A stretch of DNA of 64,000 bases from assembly GCF_900108335.1 (NCBI RefSeq), contig NZ_FNVT01000007.1, positions 434,001 through 498,000 on the forward strand. Direction: 5' to 3'. This DNA comes from Nonomuraea solani. GTDB lineage: Bacteria > Actinomycetota > Actinomycetes > Streptosporangiales > Streptosporangiaceae. The notes under the pieces were generated by a model. The model was not told the origin of the DNA, ran no database searches, and saw only the letters and a list, made by a program, of their open reading frames with translations. Positions within the stretch are counted from its first letter, which is position 1; every line of letters starts with the position of its first letter. The position numbers and the translations under genes are program-made. Below are positions 49,751 to 57,240 of the stretch, one piece after another.

Positions 49751-51216
49751 GTCCTGCTTCCTTCCTGCGGGGGCCGCCGGGCTCGGCGGACGGCCGCGTG
49801 CCAGGCGGCCTTCCTGCGGGCGCGCTCGGCCGCGTCGATGGACGGCTCGAACGTGTCGGCGGGCCGGTGCCGCGCCTCCAGTCGCTCAAGGGTCCAGAGC
49901 TTGGCCGCGAGCCCGGCGGCGTCGGCCGCCCCGAGCGCGGACAGGTCGTGCTCACCGGACCGGGCGACGGCCCGGCCGCTGAGGTCGGCCTGGAGCCGCA
50001 TCAGCGGGGCGCTGCGGGTGAGGCCGCCGTCGGCCATGAGCACGCGTACGTCACCGACGGCCTGATCGACGGCGGCCACCACGTCCTCGACCTGGAAGGC
50101 GACCGCCTCCAGGGCGGCGGCGACGAGCTGGCCCCTGCGGGTGCCGAGCGTCAGCCCGGTGATGACCGGGCTCGCGTCCGGGTCCCACCAGGGGGCGCCG
50201 AGACCGCCGAAGGCGGGCACGAAGTGCACGTCGCCCGGGTCTGTGGCTTCGGCCAGCAGCACGTCGGCGGGTACGTCGAACAGCTCGGCCAGCCAGCTCA
50301 CGGTCCGCCCGGTCGCGCGGATGTTGCCCTCGACGGCGTGGACGGGGCCGGCTCCGAGGTCCCAGGCGATGCTGCGGCACAGGCCGGGCGCGTCAGGGGG
50401 GCCGCCGATGGCCATCACCGACGAGCCGGTGCCGTACGTGGCCTTGACGACGCCGGGCCGCCAGCCGGCGTGCGCGAACATGGCGGCGTGCGAGTCGCCC
50501 ATGACGGCCAGCACCGGAACCCCGTCGGGCAGCGGCGCCAGCCCCCTGACCGCGGGGAAGGGCCCGCGGGAGGACACCACCTCGGGCAGCACTTCGGCCG
50601 GCACCGCGAACAGGTCGAGCAGGCGAGGGTCCCAGTCGCCCGTCCCGAGGTCGAGGAGCTGGGTGCGGGAGGCGTTCCCGGCCTCGATGACGTGCCGGCC
50701 ACCGAGCCGGCTGAGCAGCCAGGAGTCGACGGTGCCCAGGCACAGCTCCCCCGCCCGGCTGCGCCGACGGTCCGGGTCGTGGGTGTCGAGCAGCCAGCGG
50801 GCCTTGAGCGCGGAGAACATCGGGTCCAGCGGCATACCGCTGACCGACCTGACCAGCTCGGCGGCCCCGGTGGCGGCCAGTTCGTGGCACTGCGCGGTGG
50901 TGCGCTGGTCCTGCCAGCTGATCAGCGGCCCGGCCGGTTCGCCGGTGCGGCGCTCCCACAGGACGAGCGACTCGCGCTGGGTGCTGAAGCCGACGCCGGC
51001 GACGTGGGCGGCGTGCTCGGGGGCGACGCAGCCGGCGACCGCGCGGCGCACGCTCTGCCACAGCTCTTCCGCCGACTGCTCCACCCAGCCGGGACGCGGC
51101 TGCGTCTCCGCGACGGGGACGGCGGCGCGCGCCACGACCCGCCCCCCGGCGTCGACGAGCAGCGCCTTGGTGGAGCCTGTGCCCTGGTCGACGGCCAGGA
51201 TGAGCGGGCTAGCCAT
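49747..51216 (-). CDS. FGGY-family carbohydrate kinase (candidate apulose kinase)
   Basis: A 489-aa sugar kinase. The N-terminal phosphate loop is LAVDQGTGSTKALLVD, substrate contacts appear in FSTQRESLVLWER and ISWQDQRT, and the catalytic aspartate lies in AVMGDSHAAMF near residue 255, followed by TYGTGSSVM. GGLTRSAPLMRLQADLSG closes the C-terminal domain. The family phosphorylates ketoses and polyols. In D-apiose catabolism an FGGY kinase (ApsK) makes D-apulose 4-phosphate, and the adjacent split transketolase fits that. Xylulose or erythrulose kinase remain possible. Confidence 0.85.
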   Translation of the reverse strand: MASPLILAVDQGTGSTKALLVDAGGRVVARAAVPVAETQPRPGWVEQSAEELWQSVRRAVAGCVAPEHAAHVAGVGFSTQRESLVLWERRTGEPAGPLISWQDQRTTAQCHELAATGAAELVRSVSGMPLDPMFSALKARWLLDTHDPDRRRSRAGELCLGTVDSWLLSRLGGRHVIEAGNASRTQLLDLGTGDWDPRLLDLFAVPAEVLPEVVSSRGPFPAVRGLAPLPDGVPVLAVMGDSHAAMFAHAGWRPGVVKATYGTGSSVMAIGGPPDAPGLCRSIAWDLGAGPVHAVEGNIRATGRTVSWLAELFDVPADVLLAEATDPGDVHFVPAFGGLGAPWWDPDASPVITGLTLGTRRGQLVAAALEAVAFQVEDVVAAVDQAVGDVRVLMADGGLTRSAPLMRLQADLSGRAVARSGEHDLSALGAADAAGLAAKLWTLERLEARHRPADTFEPSIDAAERARRKAAWHAAVRRARRPPQEGSRT

Positions 51217-52168
51217 GGCGCAGCAGGTCCTTCACGGCGGCGACGATGCCGTCGGCGGACAGCCCGAAGTGGTCGAGCAGGAAGGCGGTGTCGCCGGTGG
51301 GGGCGAACACGCGGGGGATGCCGAGGATGCGCATCGGGACGGGGTGGTGGGTGACGACGGCGGCCGACACGGCCGCGCCCAGGCCGCCGCTGATGGTGGC
51401 CTCCTCGGCGGTGACGATCCGGCCGGTCTCGCGGGCCGCCGCGACGATGGCGTCCTCGTCGAGGGGGTCGAGGAAGGGCATGTTGAGCACGCGTACGGAG
51501 ATGCCCTCGCCGCGCAGCCGGGCCGCCGCCTCCAGGGCGCGGGAGGTCAGCGAGCCGATCGCGATGACGGTGGCGTCGCCGCCGTCCTGGAGGAGCACGG
51601 CGCGGCGCGGTTCGAACGGCGCGTCGCCGGGGGTGACGACCGGCACCTTGAAACGCGGGATGCGCAGGTAGGAGGGCCGCTGCGAGGCGGCCGCCCAGCG
51701 GACGGCGGCCCGGGTCTGGACCGGGTCGGCCGGGATGATGATGTCGAGGTTCGCGACCGCGCGCATCCAGGACAGGTCCTCGATCGAGTGGTGGGTCGGC
51801 CCCAGCTCGCCGTAGGCCATGCCGGGGCTCTGCCCGCAGAGCACCACGTGCGCCTCGCTGTAGGCGACGTCGGCCTTGATCTGCTCCAGGGCGCGGCCGG
51901 TCAGGAACGGCGCCGCCGCGCACACGAACGGGATCTTGCCCGCGTTCGCCAGCCCGGCGGCCACGCCCACGAGGTCCTGCTCGGCGATGCCGACGTTGAT
52001 CAGCCGGTCGGGGAAGCGCTGGCGGAAGCCGACCAGGTTGCTGGAGCCCACGGAGTCGTTGCACACCGCCACGATCCGCTCGTCGGCCTCGGCCAGGGCG
52101 AGCAGCTCGGCGGCGAAGTCCTGGCGGCAGTCGAAGACGGCCTGCTGCTCCGGCTCGGTGAGGGTCAT
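51209..52168 (-). CDS. Transketolase C-terminal half (pyrimidine-binding subunit; AptB-like)
   Basis: A 319-aa subunit holding the pyrimidine (PP-binding) domain and C-terminal domain of a transketolase. RLINVGIAEQDLVGVAAGLA carries the catalytic-type glutamate, GPTHHSIEDLSWMRAV follows, and a transketolase_C domain starts near residue 195 (GGDATVIAIGSLTSRALEAA). It overlaps the N-terminal subunit by ATGA and the kinase by 8 bases. Split transketolases act on phosphorylated ketoses, moving a two-carbon unit; AptA/AptB use apulose 4-phosphate. Confidence 0.87.
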   Translation of the reverse strand: MTLTEPEQQAVFDCRQDFAAELLALAEADERIVAVCNDSVGSSNLVGFRQRFPDRLINVGIAEQDLVGVAAGLANAGKIPFVCAAAPFLTGRALEQIKADVAYSEAHVVLCGQSPGMAYGELGPTHHSIEDLSWMRAVANLDIIIPADPVQTRAAVRWAAASQRPSYLRIPRFKVPVVTPGDAPFEPRRAVLLQDGGDATVIAIGSLTSRALEAAARLRGEGISVRVLNMPFLDPLDEDAIVAAARETGRIVTAEEATISGGLGAAVSAAVVTHHPVPMRILGIPRVFAPTGDTAFLLDHFGLSADGIVAAVKDLLRHG

Positions 52169-53055
52169 CGGGCCAGCTCCGCCAGCGCCGCGTCGACCTG
52201 CTCGGGGGTGGGCACCTTGTGGTGCCACTCCACCCTGTCCTCCATGAACGACACGCCCTTCCCCTTGATCGTGTTCGCGATGACGGCGACCGGCCGGCCG
52301 GTGCGCGGGCCGTTCATCGCCCGCAGCAGCGCGAGGTGGTCGTGCCCGTCGACCTCGCGCACCTCCCAGCCGAAGCTGCGCCACTTGTCCTCCAGCGCGC
52401 CGAGGGCGTTGGTCTCCTCCGTCCTGGCGCCCTGCTGCAGCCGGTTGCGATCGACGATCGCCGTCAGCGACGACAGGCCGTAGTGGGAGGCGGCCATCGC
52501 GGCCTCCCAGTTGCTGCCTTCCTGCAGCTCACCGTCCCCCAGGACGACGAAGGTACGCCAGCTCACGCCGTCGATCTTGGCCGCCAGCGCACAGCCGGTG
52601 GCCACCGGCAGCCCGTGCCCGAGCGCGCCGGTGTTGGTCTCCACCCCGGGCACCTTGAGCCGGTTGGGATGGCCGTTCAACGCCGACAGCGGTGCCATGA
52701 AGGTGTCCAGCTCCGCCGTGGCGAAGAAGCCGCACTGGGCCAGCGTGGAGTAGAGCGCGGCGGCGCAGTGGCCCTTGCTCAGCACGAACCGGTCGCGCCC
52801 GGTCCACTGCGGGCGCTCGGGGTCGACGGACAACGCTCCGTAGAAACAGGACACCAGGATGTCGGTCACCGACAGATCGCCGCCGATGTGTCCCATGCCG
52901 GCCCGGTCGATGGTCCGGACGATGTTCCGGCGCACGTCGGTGGCCAGCCGGTCCAGCTCCGCCCCGACGGCGTCCTCATCGGCCGCTCGGAGGCGCTCGA
53001 CCGTCTTGCGGTAGGCGGCCGCCCGCACCGGGTCAGCGGAGAGCATCGGCACCAC
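52165..53055 (-). CDS. Transketolase N-terminal half (thiamine diphosphate subunit; AptA-like)
   Basis: A 296-aa subunit with the ThDP/Mg2+ site GDGELQEGSNWEAAMAASHYGL (GDGELQEG near residue 167), and conserved histidines in MGHIGGDLSVTDIL, SKGHCAAALYS and NGHPNR. It is the first gene of the minus-strand sugar operon. GTG 53055 is the longest start; ATG 53046 is equally plausible. The operator-like repeat at 53065-53076 lies only 10-20 bp upstream, so a bound regulator would block initiation directly. Confidence 0.87.
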   Translation of the reverse strand: MVPMLSADPVRAAAYRKTVERLRAADEDAVGAELDRLATDVRRNIVRTIDRAGMGHIGGDLSVTDILVSCFYGALSVDPERPQWTGRDRFVLSKGHCAAALYSTLAQCGFFATAELDTFMAPLSALNGHPNRLKVPGVETNTGALGHGLPVATGCALAAKIDGVSWRTFVVLGDGELQEGSNWEAAMAASHYGLSSLTAIVDRNRLQQGARTEETNALGALEDKWRSFGWEVREVDGHDHLALLRAMNGPRTGRPVAVIANTIKGKGVSFMEDRVEWHHKVPTPEQVDAALAELAR

Positions 53056-53064
53056 CCGTGAGCT

Positions 53065-53078
53065 GAATATCTATTCCA
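53065..53078. promoter_or_regulatory. SorC operator-like palindrome at the transketolase operon start
   Basis: GAATA-TC-TATTC (53065-53076) is a perfect 5-bp inverted repeat with a 2-bp centre, extended by CA. The core ATATCTATTCCA is shared exactly with the site in front of SorC copy 1. It lies 10 bp before the first start codon. Confidence 0.65.
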
Positions 53079-53176
53079 TAGCGACTAGGCATACTTGAGA
53101 CGCTACGACCGCCACCGGATCGATGTCAATGAGGGGACTTCTTGACGGTTGTGTGTCGGCGACGTTACATTCCGGC

Positions 53177-53208
53177 TGAATAGCAAGGCAGCACTGAATA
53201 GTTATTCA
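53177..53208. promoter_or_regulatory. SorC operator-like palindrome and half-site before the MalEFG-type operon
   Basis: TGAATA-GT-TATTCA at 53195-53208 is a perfect 6-bp inverted repeat with 2-bp centre, the best copy of the motif. A half-site TGAATA occurs 18 bp upstream at 53177. It lies 27 bp before the ATG at 53235 and so faces the divergent operon. Confidence 0.7.
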
Positions 53209-53234
53209 AACCTGCCGAACGCTTGGAGAAGCAC

Positions 53235-54512
53235 ATGAACATCCCCACGAAAACCGCGGCGCTGGCGACCTCTTTGCTGCTGATCGCCGCCTGTAGCGGC
53301 CGCGTACAGGACACACCCGGTGCGACCAGCGGGGGGCAGGTCAAGCTGAGCTGGTGGATGGTCACGCAGAACGCGGAGACTGCCACCGACGCGCTGAAGT
53401 CGATCATCGCCGACTTCGAGAAGCAGAACCCGAACATCAAGGTGGACCTGCAGTATCGCGCCGTGGACGCGCACAAGGACGCGCTGCGCACCACGGCCGG
53501 CAGCACCGAGGGCCCGGACATCTACTACAACTGGGCCGGTCCCGGGCTGGGCGGCGAGCTGGTCAAGTCCGGCGTGAGCCTCGACCTGGGCAAGTACTAC
53601 CAGCAGTACAAGTGGACCGACCGGTTCAACGCCTCCACGCTGTCGGCCTACAACCAGTACGGCGGCCACCACGGCGTTCCCTGGACCCAGCGCACCGAGG
53701 TCGTCTACTACCACAAGGACCAGTTCGCCAAGGCGGGCATCAGCGCTCCGCCCACCACGTACGAGGAGTGGGCCACGGCCGCGCAGAAGCTCAAGGACGC
53801 CGGGCTCACCCCGATCTCCATGGGCGGCAAGGAGAACTGGCACGTCATGCGCCTGCTCGACACCTTCATCGAGACCAACTGCGGCGCCGAATCGGCCGAC
53901 AAGCTCAACACCCGCGCCACGAGCTGGACCGGCCAGCCCTGCATAGACAAGTCCTTCGAGCAGCTCAAGCAGTGGTCCGGCGCCTACTTCAACAAGGGCT
54001 TCGCCGGCCTTTCCGTGAACGAGGCCGGCGCCATGTTCCACTCCGGCAAGTCGGCCATGCAGATCGAGGGCGACTGGTTCACCCAGCAGAACCTCGACGC
54101 CGGCGACGACCAGAACAACGTCGGGGTCTTCCCCATGCCGACCGGGACCGACCGGCTCTACGGATTCTCCGAAGGCATGTACATCACCAAGAGCAGCAAG
54201 CATCCGGACGAGGCCGCGAAGTTCCTGGACTTCTTCACCTCCGCCGCGGTCGAGGGCAAATATCTGGGCGTCTTCTCCTCGATCCCGGTGAACAAGGACA
54301 CCAAGTCCGCCAACCCCCTCCAGCCGCTCAACACGGAGATCGCCGCGCTGACCGGCAAGGCCAAGGGCTTCTTCCTCAACAACGACCAGAACTTCCCCAC
54401 GGACGTGACGACCGAGTACTGGCGCATCCAGAACGGCGTCACCAGCGGCTCCATCGAGCCCAAGGAGGCCGGCGCGCTGCTGCAGAAGTTCATCGACACC
54501 CACAAGGACTGA
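53235..54512 (+). CDS. Extracellular sugar-binding lipoprotein, CUT1 type
   Basis: A 425-aa family-1 binding protein. The lipobox is LLLIAAC with cysteine 19. Mature motifs are LSWWMVTQNAE, FEKQNPNIKVDL, GPDIYYNWAGPG and KSAMQIEGDWF near residue 275. The ATG at 53235 has GGAGAA 5 bp upstream; the TTG start 12 bases earlier would bury that site. It heads the plus-strand operon (binding protein, two permeases, isomerase, glycosidase). As with other actinobacterial CUT1 systems it has no own ATPase. Confidence 0.88.
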   Translation: MNIPTKTAALATSLLLIAACSGRVQDTPGATSGGQVKLSWWMVTQNAETATDALKSIIADFEKQNPNIKVDLQYRAVDAHKDALRTTAGSTEGPDIYYNWAGPGLGGELVKSGVSLDLGKYYQQYKWTDRFNASTLSAYNQYGGHHGVPWTQRTEVVYYHKDQFAKAGISAPPTTYEEWATAAQKLKDAGLTPISMGGKENWHVMRLLDTFIETNCGAESADKLNTRATSWTGQPCIDKSFEQLKQWSGAYFNKGFAGLSVNEAGAMFHSGKSAMQIEGDWFTQQNLDAGDDQNNVGVFPMPTGTDRLYGFSEGMYITKSSKHPDEAAKFLDFFTSAAVEGKYLGVFSSIPVNKDTKSANPLQPLNTEIAALTGKAKGFFLNNDQNFPTDVTTEYWRIQNGVTSGSIEPKEAGALLQKFIDTHKD

Positions 54513-54513
54513 C

Positions 54514-55401
54514 GTGTCCATCCGGAAGATGCCGGTCCTGGGCGCGCTGCCGTTCCTGGCCCCGGCACTGCTGCTCTACTCGGTGTTCCTGCTGTTCCCC
54601 ATCGTCTCGGCCGTCTACCTGAGCTTCATGCGGTGGAACGGCTTCCCCACCGTGCCCCAGGTGTGGGCCGGACTCGACAACTACCGCGACATCCTCACCA
54701 ACGACACCGTCTTCCACACCGCGCTGCGCAACAGCGTCATCTGGGTGGTGCTGTCGCTCGTCGTGCCCACCGTGCTGGCCCTGCTGCTCGCCCTGGCGCT
54801 CAACCGCCGGCTGCTCGGCCGCAACCTGCTGCGGTCGGCGTTCTACATCCCGGCCGTGCTCGCCTCGATCGCCGTGGCGACCATGTGGACCTGGATGTAC
54901 AACCCGAACTCCGGCCTGGTCAACGGCACGATGACGTCGCTCGGTCTGTCGTCGTGGATCCAGGACTGGCTCGGCGACCCGCAGATCGCGCTCTATTCGG
55001 TGTTCGTCGCCTTCGTCTGGCAGACGACCGGTTTCTCCATGGTGCTGTTCCTGGCCGGGCTGCAGACGGTGCCCCTCGACCTGGTGGAGGCGGCCAAGCT
55101 CGACGGCGCCTCCGCGTGGCAGACGTTCCGCAACGTCACGCTGCCGGCGCTGCGGCCCACGTTCACCGTCGTCCTGGTGCTCACCGTGATCAGCTCGCTG
55201 AAGGTTTTCGACCTCATCGTCGGCATGACCAACGGCGGGCCCGCCCAGTCGAGCCAGGTGCTGGCCCTGTGGTCCTACAGCCAGTCGTTCATCAACCACA
55301 ACTTCGGCGGCGGCAACGCCCTGGCCGTGGTGCTGCTCCTGATCACGCTGGCACTGGTGCTGCCGTACCTGATGTGGACCCTGAAGGAGGACGGGCGATG
55401 A
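54514..55401 (+). CDS. Carbohydrate ABC transporter permease, MalF type
   Basis: A 295-aa permease starting at GTG 54514, one base after the binding-protein stop. It has six membrane spans, RSAFYIPAVLASIAVATMW after the second, and the coupling loop LVEAAKLDGASAW near residue 192. It pairs with the MalG-type gene that follows. Confidence 0.87.
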   Translation: MSIRKMPVLGALPFLAPALLLYSVFLLFPIVSAVYLSFMRWNGFPTVPQVWAGLDNYRDILTNDTVFHTALRNSVIWVVLSLVVPTVLALLLALALNRRLLGRNLLRSAFYIPAVLASIAVATMWTWMYNPNSGLVNGTMTSLGLSSWIQDWLGDPQIALYSVFVAFVWQTTGFSMVLFLAGLQTVPLDLVEAAKLDGASAWQTFRNVTLPALRPTFTVVLVLTVISSLKVFDLIVGMTNGGPAQSSQVLALWSYSQSFINHNFGGGNALAVVLLLITLALVLPYLMWTLKEDGR

Positions 55402-56237
55402 CCGCTGTCCGCCGCGCCAACTATCCCCTCATCGGGCTGTGGATCGCCCTGGTGGTCACCGCGCTGCTCTGGCTGGCGCCGTTCGCCTTCATGGTCTTGA
55501 CCTCGTTGAAGTCCACCGCCGAGATCGGCCGCGGCTCCATCTGGGCATTGCCGGAGGTATGGCACTGGGACAACTACCTCAAGGCCGCCGAGCGCGGCGA
55601 GCTGTGGACGGTCGCCGCCAACAGCGCCTACATCGCGCTCATCAAGGTGCCGCTCGGCCTGCTGGTGTCGGCCGCCGCCGCGTTCGCGATCGCCCGGCTG
55701 CGCTTCAAACGGCACCGGGCCCTGCTCATCGTGATCACGCTGGGGTCGATGGTGCCGGTGCAGGTGGCCCTCGCGCCGATGTTCACCACGCTGTCGAGCA
55801 TGGGGCTGCTGAACTCGACGAACGGGATCATCCTGCCGTATCTCGCGTTCGGCATCCCGTACCAGGTGTTCTTCCTGTACGGGTTCTTCCGCTCGCTGCC
55901 CGGCGAGCTCGACGAGGCCGCCCGCATCGACGGGTCCGGCAACTGGCGGCTGTTCGTGAGCGTGTGCCTGCCGCTCGCCAAGCCGGCCCTGGCCGCCCTG
56001 TTCATCCTGGACTTCGTCGCCACCTGGAACGAGTACGGGATGGCCCTGGTGCTGCTGCAGGACCAGGAGGCGCGTACGGTGCCGCTGGCGCTGCAGGCCT
56101 TCCAGTCGCAGTTCGCCTCCAACTACGGCCAGCTCAACGCGTTCATCATCATGTCCATCCTTCCGGTACTGATCGTCTATCTGATGTTCCAGCGATTCTT
56201 CACACAGGGCGCCCTCGCCGGCGCCATCAAGGGATAG
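55398..56237 (+). CDS. Carbohydrate ABC transporter permease, MalG type
   Basis: A 279-aa permease. The ATG at 55398 overlaps the MalF-type stop (ATGA) and follows AAGGAGG. It has the LGSMVPVQVALAPMF segment and the coupling loop ELDEAARIDGSGNW near 180, and ends in FFTQGALAGAIKG, the usual end of MalG-type permeases. The frame open further upstream is within the MalF gene and was not used. Confidence 0.87.
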   Translation: MTAVRRANYPLIGLWIALVVTALLWLAPFAFMVLTSLKSTAEIGRGSIWALPEVWHWDNYLKAAERGELWTVAANSAYIALIKVPLGLLVSAAAAFAIARLRFKRHRALLIVITLGSMVPVQVALAPMFTTLSSMGLLNSTNGIILPYLAFGIPYQVFFLYGFFRSLPGELDEAARIDGSGNWRLFVSVCLPLAKPALAALFILDFVATWNEYGMALVLLQDQEARTVPLALQAFQSQFASNYGQLNAFIIMSILPVLIVYLMFQRFFTQGALAGAIKG

Positions 56238-56247
56238 GAGCCGTTCC

Positions 56248-57240
56248 ATGGCCGCAGAACCCCTCTTCGGCGCCGGACTCTGGCACTTCGGCCAGTTCCG
56301 CGACCGCTACGCCACCGACGGCTACGGCCCGCCCGTCTCCACCCTGGAGGCCATCGACCGCGCCGGCCAGGTCGGCAGCCTGTCCGTCGTGGACATCAAC
56401 TACCCGTTCAACCCGGCAGACACCGACGTGGCCCAGTTGGAGGAGCGGCTGAAGGCCAACGGGCTGCGCGCGATCGCCCTGACGCCGGAGATCTACACCC
56501 GCAAGTTCAGCCGCGGCGGCTTCACCAACCCCGACCCGGAGATCAGGCGCGCCGCGATCGAGCTGGTCAGCGAGTCCGCCGACCTGGCCCGCCGCCTCGG
56601 CTGCGACTACGTCAAGCTCTGGCCGGGGCAGGACGGCTGGGACTACCCCTTCCAGGCCGACTACAAGGCCCTGTGGCAGATGTCCATCGAAGCCGTCCGC
56701 GAGCTCGCCCAGCGCCACCCCGACCTGCGCTTCGCCATCGAGTACAAGCCGCGCGAGCCCCGCAACCGGATGACCTTCTCCTCCGCCGCCCGCACCCTGC
56801 TGGCGATCGAGAAGATGGACGTGCCCAACGTCGGCGTCCTGCTCGACTTCGGCCACTCCCTCTACGGCCTCGAATCCCCCGCCGACGCCGCCCAGCTCAT
56901 CCTCGAACACGACCGCCTGTACGCCATCGACGTCAACGACAACTTCCGCGGCTGGGACGACGACATGGTCGTCGGCTCCATCCACCTGGTGGAGACGTTC
57001 GAGTTCTTCCACACCCTGCGCCAGGCGAACTGGCAGGGCGTCTGGCAGCTCGACCAGTTCCCGTTCCGTGAGGACTCCGTCGAGGCGGCCCGCGCCGGCG
57101 TCGAGGTCATGCGGACGATCTGGCGCGCCCTGCAGATCCTCGACGTCGAGGCCCTCACCGAGGCGCAGTCCCGCCAGGACGCCCTGGCCGCGCAGCGCAT
57201 CGCCCGCAAGGCCCTGCTCACCGCCCAGGTGGAGGGCTGA
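56248..57240 (+). CDS. Xylose-isomerase-like TIM-barrel sugar isomerase (candidate D-apiose isomerase)
   Basis: A 330-aa AP-endonuclease-2-type TIM barrel. Metal-ligand candidates in order: E in FAIEYKPREPRNRM (near 170), D and H in LLDFGHSLYG (near 197), D in YAIDVNDNFRGWDDD and the C-terminal QLDQFPFRED. KLWPGQDGWDYPF suggests an aldose-ketose isomerase of the rhamnose-isomerase-like branch. Together with a kinase and transketolase on the other arm it could convert D-apiose to D-apulose. Other aldoses are possible. It ends on the A of the next gene's TGATG. Confidence 0.8.
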   Translation: MAAEPLFGAGLWHFGQFRDRYATDGYGPPVSTLEAIDRAGQVGSLSVVDINYPFNPADTDVAQLEERLKANGLRAIALTPEIYTRKFSRGGFTNPDPEIRRAAIELVSESADLARRLGCDYVKLWPGQDGWDYPFQADYKALWQMSIEAVRELAQRHPDLRFAIEYKPREPRNRMTFSSAARTLLAIEKMDVPNVGVLLDFGHSLYGLESPADAAQLILEHDRLYAIDVNDNFRGWDDDMVVGSIHLVETFEFFHTLRQANWQGVWQLDQFPFREDSVEAARAGVEVMRTIWRALQILDVEALTEAQSRQDALAAQRIARKALLTAQVEG

